This document shows, piece after piece, positions 11,001-22,741 of a DNA stretch of 64,000 nt. The notes beneath the pieces are model-generated. The model was not told the DNA's origin. It did no database searches and saw only the letters and a list, made by a program, of their open reading frames with translations. Origin of the DNA: Cyprinodon diabolis (Eukaryota > Chordata > Actinopteri > Cyprinodontiformes > Cyprinodontidae); NCBI GenBank assembly GCA_030533445.1, contig CM060080.1:23451377-23515376 (forward strand). Reading direction: 5' to 3'. Numbering within the stretch: position 1 is the stretch's first letter; the number at the start of each line of letters is the position of its first letter. Made by a program: the position numbers and the translations under genes.

Positions 11001-11329
11001 GACTTGTTTTTGTGATTTCAACTTGAGAGGGAATTAAAGACTGGACTTGGTTTGCACCTGAACTCGTCGCACAACTCTTTTTGAATCTGGGAAGGTCTTC
11101 TGAATTCTTCCAGACAAACAAGCCTTTCTTGGGGCAGAGTTGTCAAAAAAGATCTCCATGTACAAAGTTTCTCCTTTAAGTTTTCCATCTCTGTCAATCT
11201 TATAGTAATGGAAGCTATTCTTGTGTCCATCTCTACCAAAACAAGTCGGCCATGTACTGCACTTGTCTCCATCTTCGATGTGAGTAAACATCTTCACTAT
11301 CAAACACGCCTGGTGGAAAGATTGGCTGT

Positions 11330-12480
11330 TTTTTTTTAGTAACAGAAGATGATTTTGGTCAAAACATCCAGGTCGTCTGGATCATCTGATGCAGCAGTCA
11401 AAGGACAATCATTTATAATTGCTTGAACTTCACACACAGTGTGTGGAGACCATATTCATCTAATATCTGCTGTTTTAAAGCAGAGTTCAACACCTTCCTG
11501 ACAGTACGAATCTGTCTTTCCCATATTCCACCTTGATGGGAGGCAGTAGAGGTCTTAAAGGTCCATGTGATACCCCTTTTCATCAAATCATCTGTTTTAA
11601 CAGTCTATTCACTTTAACTCCTGGGGATTGTTATTTTATTCAAAGGGGCTACACTATATTTAGCCATGAGCAAAGCACAGTTTATGTCCATCTTCATTAA
11701 TTAATAGAAGGTATGAAGCAGTACCATAACCAACATCACTTACATCTGAGAAATAATGTTACATTGCTTTGGGTGTGGGAAAAAAAACCATTTGGCTTGA
11801 TGCATCTCTTCATTTGGAAGCTGGACAGCTCTTGGAGCTCTGAAACCCTCTGCATCCATTGTAACAAATCCCTTTCTCCAACGTCCTCATCTCAGCTCCA
11901 TTTCCTTTGACACATATTTCTCAAAATCAACTTGGCCGGGAGAATACATGGGGAAACCAAGCCCCGAGAGACATACAATGAGTTAACAATTGAAAGAATT
12001 CCTCTCCTTTTGGCAGGTTTCTTTTGCAGGTTCACTTAGAACTTGAAAGTATGTGACTCTGTATACCAGTATATTCCTAGTGCTCTTTCTGTAGGCAAGG
12101 TGTCTTTGTTCAAGTCTAAGTCCTTCACCTCTGCGGCCCTCTCATTATCAGGAATACACAACAGAACTTTTCTGCTGTTGTTGACATAGTTGGTCAGATT
12201 AAATCCACCTTTCAAGCAAAGAGCTTTGTGAAAAGCACCACACCCTGCTCCTCTGAAACCACAGCTATCAAACAGTCATCCATGCAAGGCCTTGTATTGC
12301 TTGGAAACATGCAAATGGTAACCGATGAATGGGTCGTTTAGTTTTCCTGGAGAAAAGGTGGTACATCCCCAGATCCCAACAAAACTTCACAATAAAATAC
12401 ACCTGTACTGATGTTAACTTTACAACAAATGACAAGATTACAGAAAAAAAGGAATTGCACAAAAAATTCTAACTATTACT
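11330..12480 (-). pseudogene. Second BEL/Pao pol relic, reverse orientation
   Basis: On the - strand, degraded pieces in order give an RT-connection segment with CIPDNERAAEVKDLDLNKD followed by ERALGIYWYTES (near 12150-12050). Further on are an integrase-end segment GGIWERQIRTVRKVLNSALK (near 11545-11490) and CEVQAIINDCPLT. These are recognisable BEL/Pao pol phrases. Many stops and frame changes interrupt them. A small open frame at 11034-11303 may be the last part but I do not recognise it. Confidence 0.7.
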
Positions 12481-12866
12481 ATAACCTAAATATTTCTTGT
12501 TTATGGCTCTAAGACCAGTGTTGGTCACAGCAATTACTTGGACATGTTTAGACCTTTCATGACATCGTGTAATATCAATAAGTTTTGCTTTTGATGTTTG
12601 TATAGATGTATTTACTTTGTGTACATGGGATACTCCCTCTATTGTTATGGTTGATGTGTTCTTTTGTTTTTCCTTCTTTCCTCTCCTTTCTTACATGTGT
12701 GGAAGCAGATTTAAAGCAGTTATTCTGTATTTTCTGTGTCCTTTTTTCTCCCTCTCTCTTTTACCATTATTGCTTTTTCCTTTTATATGGAGCTAAATAG
12801 GTCTCAATTTTCACAAAAACACATGTGATTCATACATGCACACTGTGTGCCTTCACCATAAAGACA

Positions 12867-13075
12867 GAATGCAGTACAAACAGCTTATCCTCCCTTTGTC
12901 ATATGAGCAACATGTATCCAAATTTTATTGAGCTTAATGTTCAACATTGCTATCTACAGTGAAAGCTATAATATGTAGTATTGAAACTTTTTATAAAGGC
13001 AAAGACAATAAAGACTTCCAGCCGGATCTTACATGCACCAACAACAGACGCTTAGCCTTAAGCTGCGCTTTGCTG
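12867..13075 (+). repeat. Diverged duplication, related to 18466-18640
   Basis: GAATGCAGTACAAACA, a TTTTATTGAGCTTAATG stretch, GAAAGCTATA and GCACCAACAACAGACGC align in order with GAATGCAGCACAACAA, TTTTATTTAGCTTAATGG, GAAGGCTATA and GCACCAAGAACAGACAC near 18.5 kb. The stretch lies directly upstream of the ISG12-like gene, so the second copy may mark an old gene duplication. Confidence 0.45.
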
Positions 13076-13092
13076 TTCAAACATGGGTAACT

Positions 13093-13104
13093 GGTTTCAT
13101 TTTC
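13093..13104 (-). promoter_or_regulatory. ISRE-like element upstream of ISG12-like gene
   Basis: Read on the - strand the 12 bases are GAAAATGAAACC, matching the interferon-stimulated response element core GAAANNGAAAC. It lies about 90 bp before the proposed start codon at 13195. ISG12 genes are interferon-induced, so the position is meaningful, but occupancy is inferred. Confidence 0.55.
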
Positions 13105-13194
13105 AGAGAAGTTAAAGACCTGTCCAGCACAGCCTCCTTGCCACATTATCCACCTTGCATAGTCAGGTAAAGAGCTGATCTTGGACTTGAGAAC

Positions 13195-15684
13195 ATGGAG
13201 CAAGAAATATGTGAGTATAAAGTCCATTTAAAAATGGACATGGAAGGTCTATATTATATTGTGCTAAATACAATTCTTTTTGTCATCTATATTTAATCAG
13301 GTAAATACATTGTTACAGGTGTAGGTAAGTAATTGTCTGTCTTTATTTTAAAACAGTTTTACCATATGATTTCTTAAAAGCTAAACTTAAGGTGTATGGG
13401 CTCAAAAAAAGCTTCATTAGTCATGCTCCTTGTGCAGGTGGTGTAGCCACCGTGGTTGTGACACCTGCACTTCTGGCCACGCTTGGCTTTACCTCAACTG
13501 GAATAGCAGCAGGGTCGCTTGCGGCAAAGATGATGTCATTCTTTGCTGTTCTTTATGGAGGAGGAGTTCCAGCTGGAGGTCTGATAGCAACCTTGCAGTC
13601 TATCGGTAAACAACAATTTGCAACCTTAGAGAATATATGCAAATTATAAAAAAAAAAGATCAATGGGAGGACCAGGGAGAATCGTAAAACATGATGAACA
13701 CTCTTATAAATATTGTTCTCGGTGAAGTCCAACAATTAACCAAATTCATTTAAATGAATTTAAAAGTTAAATTACTTTCTTCTTACTCTTCATAAAATGT
13801 TTAATCTTTGACCATTATCCAGCCACCAGAACCAGCATTAACATACAGTAGCTTAGCTATAAAATTATTTTATAATCTGATTATTTCCCTTTCCAGCTTT
13901 CTCATTTTGCACTATATTCACAGTTAAGTGGTTTAAAGATGTGTAGGACAGGAAAAGGAAATCCTCAACTTTCATTTTTTAAGAAACATCTTACAGCAAA
14001 TGACCAAAAAGAAACAAATCCAACAAAAAGAGCATATTTTTGCTAATGTAAAATCTGACTAAAATCTGATTGTTTGGTTTGCATAATCAATTCATTATAA
14101 CACATTCCCTCAACTCAATTAAAGTATCTGACATTCAGAATTATGACATTTATATTGACATTGTTATTATTGTTATCGTTTATTGTTATAAACGTATGCC
14201 TTTTCATCTCAAAAGGTTTAAGTCACAAATAAAAGTTGACTCCAACTTAGCTTAAAGGTACACTATGCAACCGGTGTTGATTTTCCAGCGAGGCTCCCCC
14301 CAGAGGGCGAAAGTAAAAGTACACTGTCGTAAATATGCTCAGCTGTTCTCCTGGTTTCTCTGTCAAGCCAGGCGCGGTTGTTTTGAGCTTAGCAGACAGG
14401 CGAACACAACGTATGACTAATGCTGCGTTCACACTGGACGCAGCTGGTGCGACAGAACCAGGGAGTTTACATGCAAAGTCAATGGTTGACGCGCGTCAAG
14501 GCGCAGCAAAAGGTCCCGCAGCGCGTTTTGAGCAGCAGGCGCAGCGCGTTTAAGCAGCTGAAGCAGCGCGTCGGGCGCGTTTAAGCATCCGCACGTGACG
14601 CGCCGCAAACACGCTGCTGCTCGAGATGGAAAAATTGAATTTTTGCTGCTCGACGCGCCGCGTCAACCAATCAGAGAAGCTGATCTGGGAGCTGGCTGGG
14701 AGAGAGACACAGCGCTGATGATCAGAGCGCTATGATCACTCATCTTAAACAGTTTATTGACTAAATTAACTTAAAATGCAGAAATCTGCCGGCAGAATAT
14801 GTTGGCTTTTATTATCCTGCTGCCTGCAGTTTGGATTATTTAGATGAAAAACACCTACCAGCTGCAGCGGTGAACCGCGAGGAGGCGACCCGGCCAGAGG
14901 CTGCTGATGAAGGGATTCCTACTGTCGGCGCACCGCTGGTATGTGGGGGTCTGAGCGGCTCCGACAGAAAAAATATTGGAAGGCAGGATTATAATCTGAA
15001 TGAACTGACTGCACTGATTGCGTTTTCAGGTGTATTTTCTCACTTAAAAACATATTAAAACTACTTTATTCCCACTGATCACAGCAAATATAGCTGCAAG
15101 GCAGAGAAAGGATAGTGAAGCTCCGCCCAACGCGTGTCAGACACACTTTTGCACCGCGAAGCCAGAGCAGCAAAGCTGCTTCAGCCGCGCGTCAGAACGG
15201 TACAAGCAGTAAAAATGAAGCAGCAGACGCGATTTTGCTGCGTCCGGTGTGAAAGCAGCACTGCACAAAGATCGCCACTGTGCTAGCAACGAGCATGCTT
15301 TTAACTGGGGGCGTGTAGCAGTTCTCGCCGTAAAGCAAGACCGACTCTCGCGAGACTTCCGAGCCTGTGGGTGCGGGTCGGTGCTCCTGCAATTGCAAGT
15401 GCGGTATTTCCCCCACAGACCACCAGGGCGGCCGAGAATACCTTTGTTCAACCTGAAATGACTCATTTAATCATCCAAAATGTCATGGAACACATTAATT
15501 AACTGAAAAATGTTGCATAGTGTGCCTTTAAATGCTGACTTTTTCTCCAATGTATTGTCTCACTACAGGTATGTCAGGATTGGGATGGTTTGGAACTGGA
15601 ACCGTGGCTGGTGCTGGAAGTACAGTGGCATGGATGATATCAAGCATTTGTAATGTTACAGTAAAAGTTACAGATGGTACCTAG
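13195..15684 (+). CDS. ISG12/IFI27-IFI6-like interferon-inducible protein
   Basis: Spliced small hydrophobic protein of the ISG12 family (IFI27/IFI6), which in vertebrates sits in mitochondrial or other internal membranes and is induced by interferon. Two exons are clear. Exon 13438-13605 (AG before, GT after, phase 1-1) encodes the Gly/Ala-rich family core with [18 protein letters not shown] and LIATLQSIG. Exon 15569-15684 encodes [20 protein letters not shown] and ends at TAG 15682-15684. A first exon 13195-13210 (ATG, then GTGAGT donor, phase 1) joins in frame to give a total of about 100 residues; it is plausible but tiny. An ISRE-like site lies upstream. Two nested transposons occupy the second intron. 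The assignment to ISG12 is strong; the first exon and the exact paralogue are not. Confidence 0.75.
14256..15527. mobile_element. TTAA-flanked DNA element in ISG12 intron
   Basis: Inverted ends AGGTACACTATGCAAC (14256-14271) and GTTGCATAGTGTGCCT (15512-15527) match at 15 of 16 positions and are flanked by TTAA on both sides. TTAA duplications are typical of piggyBac and Kolobok. No transposase is present. A second MITE-like unit is nested inside. Confidence 0.7.
14421..15260. mobile_element. Nested MITE with TGCTGCGTTCACAC-type ends
   Basis: TGCTGCGTTCACACTGGACG at 14421 is inverted at 15236-15260 (GCGTCCGGTGTGAAAGCAGC). The interior is GC-rich with repeated GCGCGTC motifs, unlike its surroundings. 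The class is probably Harbinger-like from the TTCACAC ends, but no clear target duplication is visible. The open frame 14831-15058 has no known domain. Confidence 0.5.
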
Positions 15685-16309
15685 CATGATAAGGCACTAT
15701 TTTAGTAATCTCTATTAGATTTATAAATCCTGTAGTCAAAGAGGTTACTTTACAGAACTTTCTAACATAATCAATTTCTGATTAGTAGATTTTAGAATTA
15801 ACATGTGTATTATCTAATATAACTGAAAAGTTACTGCATTTGAATGCTTACTTGAAATCATGCAATATCAAAACATGTTTAAAACGAATAAATCATTAAA
15901 TAAAACAACTGAATGAACATCAATTTCAAAGCACAAGTACAGTAATTTTGCCATAAAGTATGTTTATTGCCCACATTTTGCTCAATAAAACAATCAATAC
16001 AGAGAAAGTATTTCTTGCAGTTTTTTCTGTCTTTGAAAATTCAGCTTTTTTTTTTATTGCAGCTCGGTTAGCACTGGATGTGTTCAACATGGTATATTCC
16101 TTTGTTCGACATGTTTTCTTAGACTTACTGGAATCTTTATGGAACTATAATAGTTTTTTATACCCTAACTTTGCCCCTGTCCTTTTATGCTTGCAACAGA
16201 TCCACATTAAAACAAAATAAGAATCACATAAGAATAGAAATAGATTTTATCACTTCAACCTAATAAGTTAGAGAAATTGGCACAGATTCAGTGATGAGGC
16301 CTACAGATA
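15685..16309. other. 3' flank of ISG12-like gene
   Basis: AT-rich sequence with several AATAAA-like signals. A pyrimidine tract and AG at about 16050-16063 precede an open stretch (ending 16220) that I do not recognise; it could be an untranslated exon or chance. Confidence 0.4.
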
Positions 16310-16311
16310 TA

Positions 16312-17923
16312 CAGGTGCTGGTCATAAAATTAGAATATCATGAAAAAGTAGATTGATTTCAGTAATTCCATTTAAAAAGTGAAACTTGTATATTATATTC
16401 ATACATTACATACAAACTCATATATTTCAGATGTTTATTTTGTTTAATTTTGATGATTACAAATGACAACAAATGAAAATCTCAAATTCATCATATCAGA
16501 AAATTAGAATATTGTGAAAAGGTTCAAAATTGATGGCCCCTGGTGCCACACTCTAATCAGCTAATTAACTCAAACCACCTGCAAAAGCCTTTAAATGGTC
16601 TTTCAGTCTAGTTCTATAGGCTACACAATCATGGGGAAGACTGCTGACTTGACAGTTGTCCAAAAGACGACCATCGACACCTTGCACAAGGAGGGCAAGA
16701 CACAAAAGGTCATCGCTAAAGAGGCTGGCTGTTCACAGAGCTCAGTGTCCAAGCACATTAATAGAGAGGCGAAGGGAAGGAAAAGATGTGGTCGAAAAAA
16801 GTGTACAAGCAAGAGAGATAACCGCACCCTGGAGAGGATTGTGAAACAAAACCCATTCAAAAATGTGGGGGAGATTCACAAAGAGTGGACTGCAGCTGGA
16901 GTGAGTGCTTCAAGAACCACCACACACAGACGTATGAAAGACATGGGTTTCTGCTGTCGCATTCCTTGTGTCAAGCCACTCTTGAACCACAGACAGCGTC
17001 AGAAGCGTCTTGCCTGGGCTAAAGAGAAACAGGACTGGACTGCTGGTGAGTGGTCCAAAGTCATGTTCTCTGATGAAAGTAAATTTTGCATTTCCTTTGG
17101 AAATCAAGGTCCCAGAGTCTGGAGGAAAAGAAGAGAGGCACTTCATCCACGTTGCTTGAAGTCCAGTGTAAAGTTTCCACAGTCAGTGATGGTTTGGGGT
17201 GCCATGTCATCTGCTGGTGTTGGTCCATTGTGTTTTCTGAGGTCCAGGGTCAACGCAGCCACATACCAGGAAGTTTTAGAGCACTTCATGCTTCCTGCAG
17301 CTGACCAACTTTTTGGAGATGCAGATTTCATTTTCCAACAGGACTTGGCACCTGCACACAGTGCCAAAGCTACCAGTACCTGGTTGAAGGACCATGGTAT
17401 CCCTGTTCTTAATTGGCCAGCAAACTCTCCTGACCTTAACCCCATAGAAAATCTATGGGGTATTGTGAAGAAGAAGATGCAATACACCAGACCCAACAAT
17501 TCAGAAGAGCTAAAAGCCACTATTAGAGCAACCTGGGCTATCATAACACCTGAGCAGTGCCACAGACTGATCGACTCCATGCCACGCCGCATTGCTGCAG
17601 TAATACAGGCCAAAGGAGGCCCAACTAAATACTGAGTGCTGTACATGCTCATACTTTTCATGTTCATACTTTTCAGTTGGCCAACATTTCTATAAATCCT
17701 TTGTTTTTATTGGTCTTCAGTAATATTCTAATTTTCTGATATGATGAATTTGAGATTTTCATTTGTTGTCATTTGTAATCATCAAAATTAAACAAAATAA
17801 ACATCTGAAATATATGAGTTTGTATGTAATGTATGAATATAATATACAAGTTTCACTTTTTAAATGGAATTACTGAAATCAATCTACTTTTTCATGATAT
17901 TCTAATTTTATGACCAGCACCTG
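16312..17923 (+). mobile_element. Complete Tc1-like transposon, 1.6 kb
   Basis: Long inverted ends of about 200 bp start CAGGTGCTGGTCATAAAATT at 16312 and end in the exact complement at 17923, flanked by TA at 16310-16311 and 17924-17925. By eye the arms match nearly perfectly, which suggests a recent insertion. One intact transposase gene lies between. All the structural parts of an active Tc1 element are here. Confidence 0.93.
16631..17635 (+). CDS. Tc1-like transposase, apparently intact
   Basis: A 334-residue frame from ATG 16631 (MGKTADLTVVQK) to the stop at 17633-17635, close to the usual 340 residues of Tc1 transposases. The N-terminal half has the paired-type helix-turn-helix DNA-binding region (EAGCSQSSVSKHINRE, then a second helix set with FKNVGEIHKEW). 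The catalytic DD34E triad is D148 (MFSDESKF), D238 (FQQDLAPAHS) and E273 (SPDLNPIENLW), with exactly 34 residues between the last two. An in-frame ATG 12 codons upstream exists, but the conserved start is at 16631. It cuts and pastes at TA sites. I see no break, so it may be functional. Confidence 0.92.
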   Translation: MGKTADLTVVQKTTIDTLHKEGKTQKVIAKEAGCSQSSVSKHINREAKGRKRCGRKKCTSKRDNRTLERIVKQNPFKNVGEIHKEWTAAGVSASRTTTHRRMKDMGFCCRIPCVKPLLNHRQRQKRLAWAKEKQDWTAGEWSKVMFSDESKFCISFGNQGPRVWRKRREALHPRCLKSSVKFPQSVMVWGAMSSAGVGPLCFLRSRVNAATYQEVLEHFMLPAADQLFGDADFIFQQDLAPAHSAKATSTWLKDHGIPVLNWPANSPDLNPIENLWGIVKKKMQYTRPNNSEELKATIRATWAIITPEQCHRLIDSMPRRIAAVIQAKGGPTKY

Positions 17924-17925
17924 TA

Positions 17926-19100
17926 TACAACACACACGCAATCCAAAGTCCAAGAGCCTCATTCTTTGGGATGCACCAGCTTTTAAACTAAATGGAAACA
18001 CTTCCTTTGAGATCAGTTCGGAAAACTGTCCCAAAGCGTTGCCTATTTGGACGTGTACCTATTGCAGAGTGGCTTGTATTACATCCCCACCAACCGGTAG
18101 TTTCCTTTCTTTAAAGGAGCAAGCTACCTGTACCAAGTGAGTCCCATGACATAACTGGTACATTCATATAGTACAGCTTCTTTCACATAGACTAATATGT
18201 ACAGTTTCCAGAACTTCACAAAAAGATATTTACTCATACTGTGCTCTTGATACTCTTTATCATTGTCTATGCCCTTTATTTTATTAAGATTACATATTTT
18301 TTCAAGATCTGAACATTGCTTTGTGGCATATACGCTGTTGTACATATGTTAGAAAACTATATATAGGTATATAAAATTAAAAGTCATTCATCAGAATCCA
18401 GTTCTGACCTTAATCTAATGTTGATAAAACATCATATGCAAAAACATTTAAATGCAGTAAAACAGAATGCAGCACAACAAATTTGTCCTCAACATGTCAA
18501 CTTAAGCAATGCAGGGCAGAAATTTTATTTAGCTTAATGGTTTTATTGCCCTCTGAAATGAAGGCTATACAGTATAAGATAAAAACTTTACCAGGGAGTC
18601 ATATGATCTGATGAATCTCACCTGCACCAAGAACAGACACTCCTGCTATGGTTAAAATGAGGGAAAGGAGGAAACTTAGAATGCGATAAACGAAGCTCAG
18701 CAAGTCGTTTTTAAAGAAACATAAGACATTTGCTCTCATAAAGTATATAGCTAGGGGTGGACAATAATTCATTATCAATTTGTATCATAATATAATTGTA
18801 TTCATGAACAGTGATATGAGTTATACAAATATTTCCAATACGTTATAGTTTAAATATACATATCAGTCTATTATAGTATTTGGCACTGCCTGATGTTAGA
18901 GGTTTTATGTAGTTTCACATGTTTCAGTTTTAAAGCGAATATTTCTAAAATGTTTTTGAGGAGTTTCATAAATTTGGTAAAATTAATATCATATATCCCT
19001 CATAAATCTTACTCAGAAATTCTGTATGATTGCTCCGTCTTTCAGCATATGGTGATTCTCATGGGGTCAATCAACAAATATTTGAACTACATTTTTTAGA
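17926..19100. other. Non-coding flank with duplicated ISG12-upstream sequence
   Basis: Part of it (18466-18640) is a diverged copy of 12867-13075. An IRF-like site AAAGGAAAC (- strand) lies at about 18110-18120. A 46-codon - strand frame (18739-18599) encodes a hydrophobic segment (SFLLSLILTIAGVSVLGAG) followed by AATAAA signals; it could be a terminal exon or chance. The stretch from 18755 resembles the end of a MITE (AGGGGTGGACAATAATTC). Confidence 0.4.
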
Positions 19101-19128
19101 GCCATTTATATAGCTTGAATGCCATATC

Positions 19129-19900
19129 ATGATTTCAGCGGCCACCATCAACCACTACACAGCCACGCTGCCGGCAGCATCTGCCGGCAGCAGCCACCAC
19201 CGGCCACTACGCAGCCACGCTGGTGGCAGGCTCTCCGGCAGCGGCCACCATCAGCCACTCAGGTGGCAGCATATTGGCAGCAGCCACTACGCAGCCACCA
19301 TGATGACAGTCTAGCTGTCCTGCCAGTAGGCTGCTCGAGCGACTCCCAGGTTTACTGACACCGTTTTGTTGGCTGCAGAAGCCGGTTTTCGTTAAATAAC
19401 TTATTTTCTTTTTTAGTTCTTCTTCTTACCATTATTTGGCAAATACCTTATTTATTCATTTATTTTTTTTATTAATTTTTTCTTTTTCTTGCTGTTTTTG
19501 GCAAATATCTTATTTATAGTACATCTAAGTAGATTATTGTTTTAATATTGTGATGTTATTGCTTAAGTGGCCAGTGGCACCTGCCACTCCGCAGCCTCTA
19601 CGATGGGAGTATATATTTATATATATATATACTCCCATCCTCCACACTTAGTACCTCTAAGTAGATATTAAAACAATAATCTACTTAGAGGTACTATAAA
19701 TAAGTTATTTGGTGGCTATGGTCACTATGGTGGCAACGGCCACTATGGTATCAGTCTCTGCTGGCAGCGGCCACGACGCTGACACTATGGTGGCATCATA
19801 GTGGCAGTGGCTGCTGCCAGCAGAGACTGTGGTGGCAGTATCTGCTGGAAGCGCCCGCCGCTATGGCAGTCCACTATGGGGGCCACTTATTTGCAGATGA
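19129..19900. repeat. Foldback DNA with GC-rich CCACNAGC-type repeats
   Basis: Degenerate repeats of CAGCCACCA/GGCAGC on one side (19129-19300) and their complements TGGTGGCAGCGGCC on the other (19720-19870) surround a strong hairpin at 19509-19704. The open frames in it are repeat translations and not genes. Confidence 0.65.
19509..19704. repeat. Inverted repeat, 40-bp arms with inner palindrome
   Basis: Arm 19509-19548 and arm 19665-19704 are reverse complements at 39 of 40 positions. Between them lies a second perfect hairpin 19602-19639 (GATGGGAGTATATAT and its complement around an AT core). Confidence 0.9.
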
Positions 19901-20845
19901 ACTACTTAGTTCCATCAAGTAATTGTGACTTTATAAAAGTTTTATTGCAGGATACATCACAATAACATCACAACATTTAAAAAAAAAACATCTACTTAGT
20001 AATATCCCATTGGGAACCTACTAGCACTAAGTTGCTAACTGGTTAGCATGATTCTTCCTAGACACCGGCCACAACCAAACTTGCTTGTGAACCTTTTGCC
20101 ACAACAATCACGCCCCCTTGAGAAACAACCAATCACATTCACTTTATTCACTTGTGTAAAGTCAGGCACCACTCGGGAGATTTCGGTACTGCAACAGTTA
20201 GAACAGCCACTTCCCTAAGACTTTAACAGTTTGCGTTGTCGACCCCTGTTATAGTTCAATACTTTTTTCACACTACACCAACCATTAACAGAACACTCAG
20301 ATTTTCATTTGGAAATGGATCACCAATCAAGAGCATAGCTAATTTTCATGCCCTGGACATTCCAGACCTTTTTTTCAGGCCATGCTTTATATGTCTCTTG
20401 TTTCTGCCTACTTAGATGGTGGTTTCAAATGTTGAAAATAAAGGCATATGCATGGAAACAGCTTTCCAATGTAACAGTTGAACTTAATGCACACGATTAC
20501 ATTACAAAAAGTTTCTGTACGTTAATTTTAGCTACATACAAAGAGCTTACAATGAGATCTAAATGTATGATCGTCATGAAATACAAATGACAAAAGTATT
20601 TCAACTTGATGTTTGTCTCTTAGTTGTTCGTTATTTATCAATTAGGTAGGTTCATTTACTTTTTTAGATAAGGTTGAAGTGAATGTCATATAACAGGTTT
20701 GTCCTCCCTTGTCATACCAAACTTCCTCAAAACCTTTAGGTTGTTCTTTCAAGATGCCAACACCCTATGTAGCTGTGAAGTCAGTGAAAGCAACAACAAC
20801 CAAGTTATTGAAGTTACTTAATAATTTAATTACCACTAATTGTGT
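19901..20845. other. No gene recognised
   Basis: The sequence holds short AT-rich stretches and a TACTTAGT-type motif related to the foldback region at its left edge. The open frames at 20348-20590 and 20709-21005 show no family features, and the second runs into the SINE. Confidence 0.45.
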
Positions 20846-20849
20846 GCAA

Positions 20850-21206
20850 ACAGCGATGCAGTGGCTAGCACTGCTGCCTTGCAGCAAGAAGGCTCCATTT
20901 CTGGGTCTTTCTGTTTGGAGTTTGCATGTTCTCCCTGAGCACGTGTGGGTTCTCCCCGTGTACTTCGGCTTCATCCCACAGTCCAAAAAAATGACTGTTA
21001 GGTGAATCGGCTTGTCTAAATTGTCCTTAGGTGTGAGTGTGTGTGTGAATGGTTGTTTGTCCTGTTTGTCTCTGTGTTGCCCTGCGATGGACTGGTAACT
21101 TGTTCAGGGTGTACCCCGCCTCTCACCCATAGACAGCTGGAGATAGGCACCAGCACCCCTCACGACCCTGCTTGGGATAAGGGTGATGGAAAATGGATGG
21201 ATGGAT
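20850..21206 (+). repeat. tRNA-type SINE with ATGGATGG tail, second copy
   Basis: Box A-like GCAGTGGCTAGCACTGCTGC near the start, then the same body as 3063-3355 (GCATGTTCTCCCTGAGCACG, CCCTGCGATGGACTGG) and a tandem ATGG tail. TGTGCA occurs at both edges (about 20841 and 21208), a possible target duplication. Confidence 0.75.
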
Positions 21207-21548
21207 GTGTGCATACAAACCATTTCTGTGTTATGGCAGTTTTGGGAGATAAAGATGTAGAGTTCAACAATAGAGTTGGAGGTAATAATGATTATAATTA
21301 TTAGAAAAATAAAGAATGATAAATATTATTTATAGTATGCTTTTCATAAGTATCTGAAATTAAATAAATAAAAAGTTACATTTCATAGATTCAATAGCAG
21401 TCATAAAACCTGGAAATTCTGACTATGTCAGCTCGTCCTCAGATTTTTTCAAATCTGTCAACTTGTTTTCATCTTCAGAAAAATGAAACACCTCTGCTTT
21501 AAGCCTGTTTTGTGGTTGCCTGGATAAATAGAATAATTATCATATAAT

Positions 21549-21840
21549 CAGAGATGGCCAAAGTACTCACTTTCCGTACTTGAGTAAAAGTACAGATACT
21601 TGTGTTAAAAAATTCTCTGGTAAAAGAGGAAGTACTGATTAAACTCCTTTACTCAACAAAGTACAAATACTTCGTTACTGTACTCAAGTAGATTTTTCTG
21701 ATATTTTTACTTTACTTTACTACTTATTTTTATGGCGACTTTTTACTTCTACTCCTTACATTTTTACACAAATATCTGTACTTTCTACTCCTTACATTTT
21801 AAAAAACTGTCTCGTTACTTTAGTTTTGAATCATATCAAT
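21549..21840 (+). repeat. hAT-type repeat end (CAGAGATGGCCAAAGTAC)
   Basis: The left end CAGAGATGGCCAAAGTACTC and the following GTAC-rich stretch (TACTTGAGTAAAAGTACAG) are typical of a very abundant fish hAT-related repeat. I cannot place its right end, so the copy may be truncated. From 21841 to 22660 I see no gene; GC-rich CpG sites at 21900-22200 could belong to an old repeat. Confidence 0.5.
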
Positions 21841-22663
21841 GGAACAAGATTGTGAAAACGGAGCCATTTTCCCCTCTGTTCCTAAAGTGTAGCCGCCATC
21901 TCTAACACACAGCGTCGCGTCCTTTACTACATTTCCCAGCATGCACCACAGACCGGCCGTCATGGCGGCGGCAGTTCCAAACAATTCACCCGGTAATTTA
22001 CACTAGTTCCGAAATTACAACGTCACTTTTCATTCAACACTTCACTTACTCACCGGCGTAGCAAACTCTGAAGGTACCCACTGCGACAGCTTCAGTATAC
22101 ATTCCGTAGTCGGTAATAAAACTTCCCAATCAAATTACACATTCTCGCCCTTGGTCCGTCAGCATACTGGTCCGTGTGGAAACACGTACCGCATCGGAGC
22201 CAGTCTCTTATCCATTGTCCCAGGGCATTGGAAAATACTTTGTGGGGACAGGGGTGTTAAGTGGGATTTCAGTATCATATATTTCAAGGTAAATTTAGAA
22301 CAACGAAGACCAACGAAAATCTGTCATTTTAACGCTGCCTGGTTACCTCCAGACCTACCCGTAATCACATTTGTCTTTCAGATCAAAACGATTTTGAAAG
22401 GCCACTACGATCTCTGTGTAAGGATGGGATTTCCCATGCTAATGGCTTGGATTTGTTAGCAAACATTGCCCCCCTGTGGTACTTGTATGTTACTATCACA
22501 AGTTGTTGAGGACTGCCCAGGAACATCGTTGGTTTTAATTATAGCCCCGGCCTGTATAAGAGTCCGGCCACTATTTACCTCCGCCGACAGCCAGACAGGC
22601 CATTGTTAGAGACCCGGCCGCTAATGGAATACAGGCCAATATTAGAGAATTTACGGTATATAT

Positions 22664-22688
22664 GTGTCATATTTGCATGTATCCTGTG

Positions 22689-22741
<53 letters not shown>

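Noticed and set aside
17143..17667. 174-codon - strand open frame across the Tc1 transposase
   Set aside because: It is antisense to a clearly conserved transposase gene and has no family features.
19119..19358. His/Gln/Ser-rich open frames
   Set aside because: They translate the CAGCCACC-type repeat of the foldback region.
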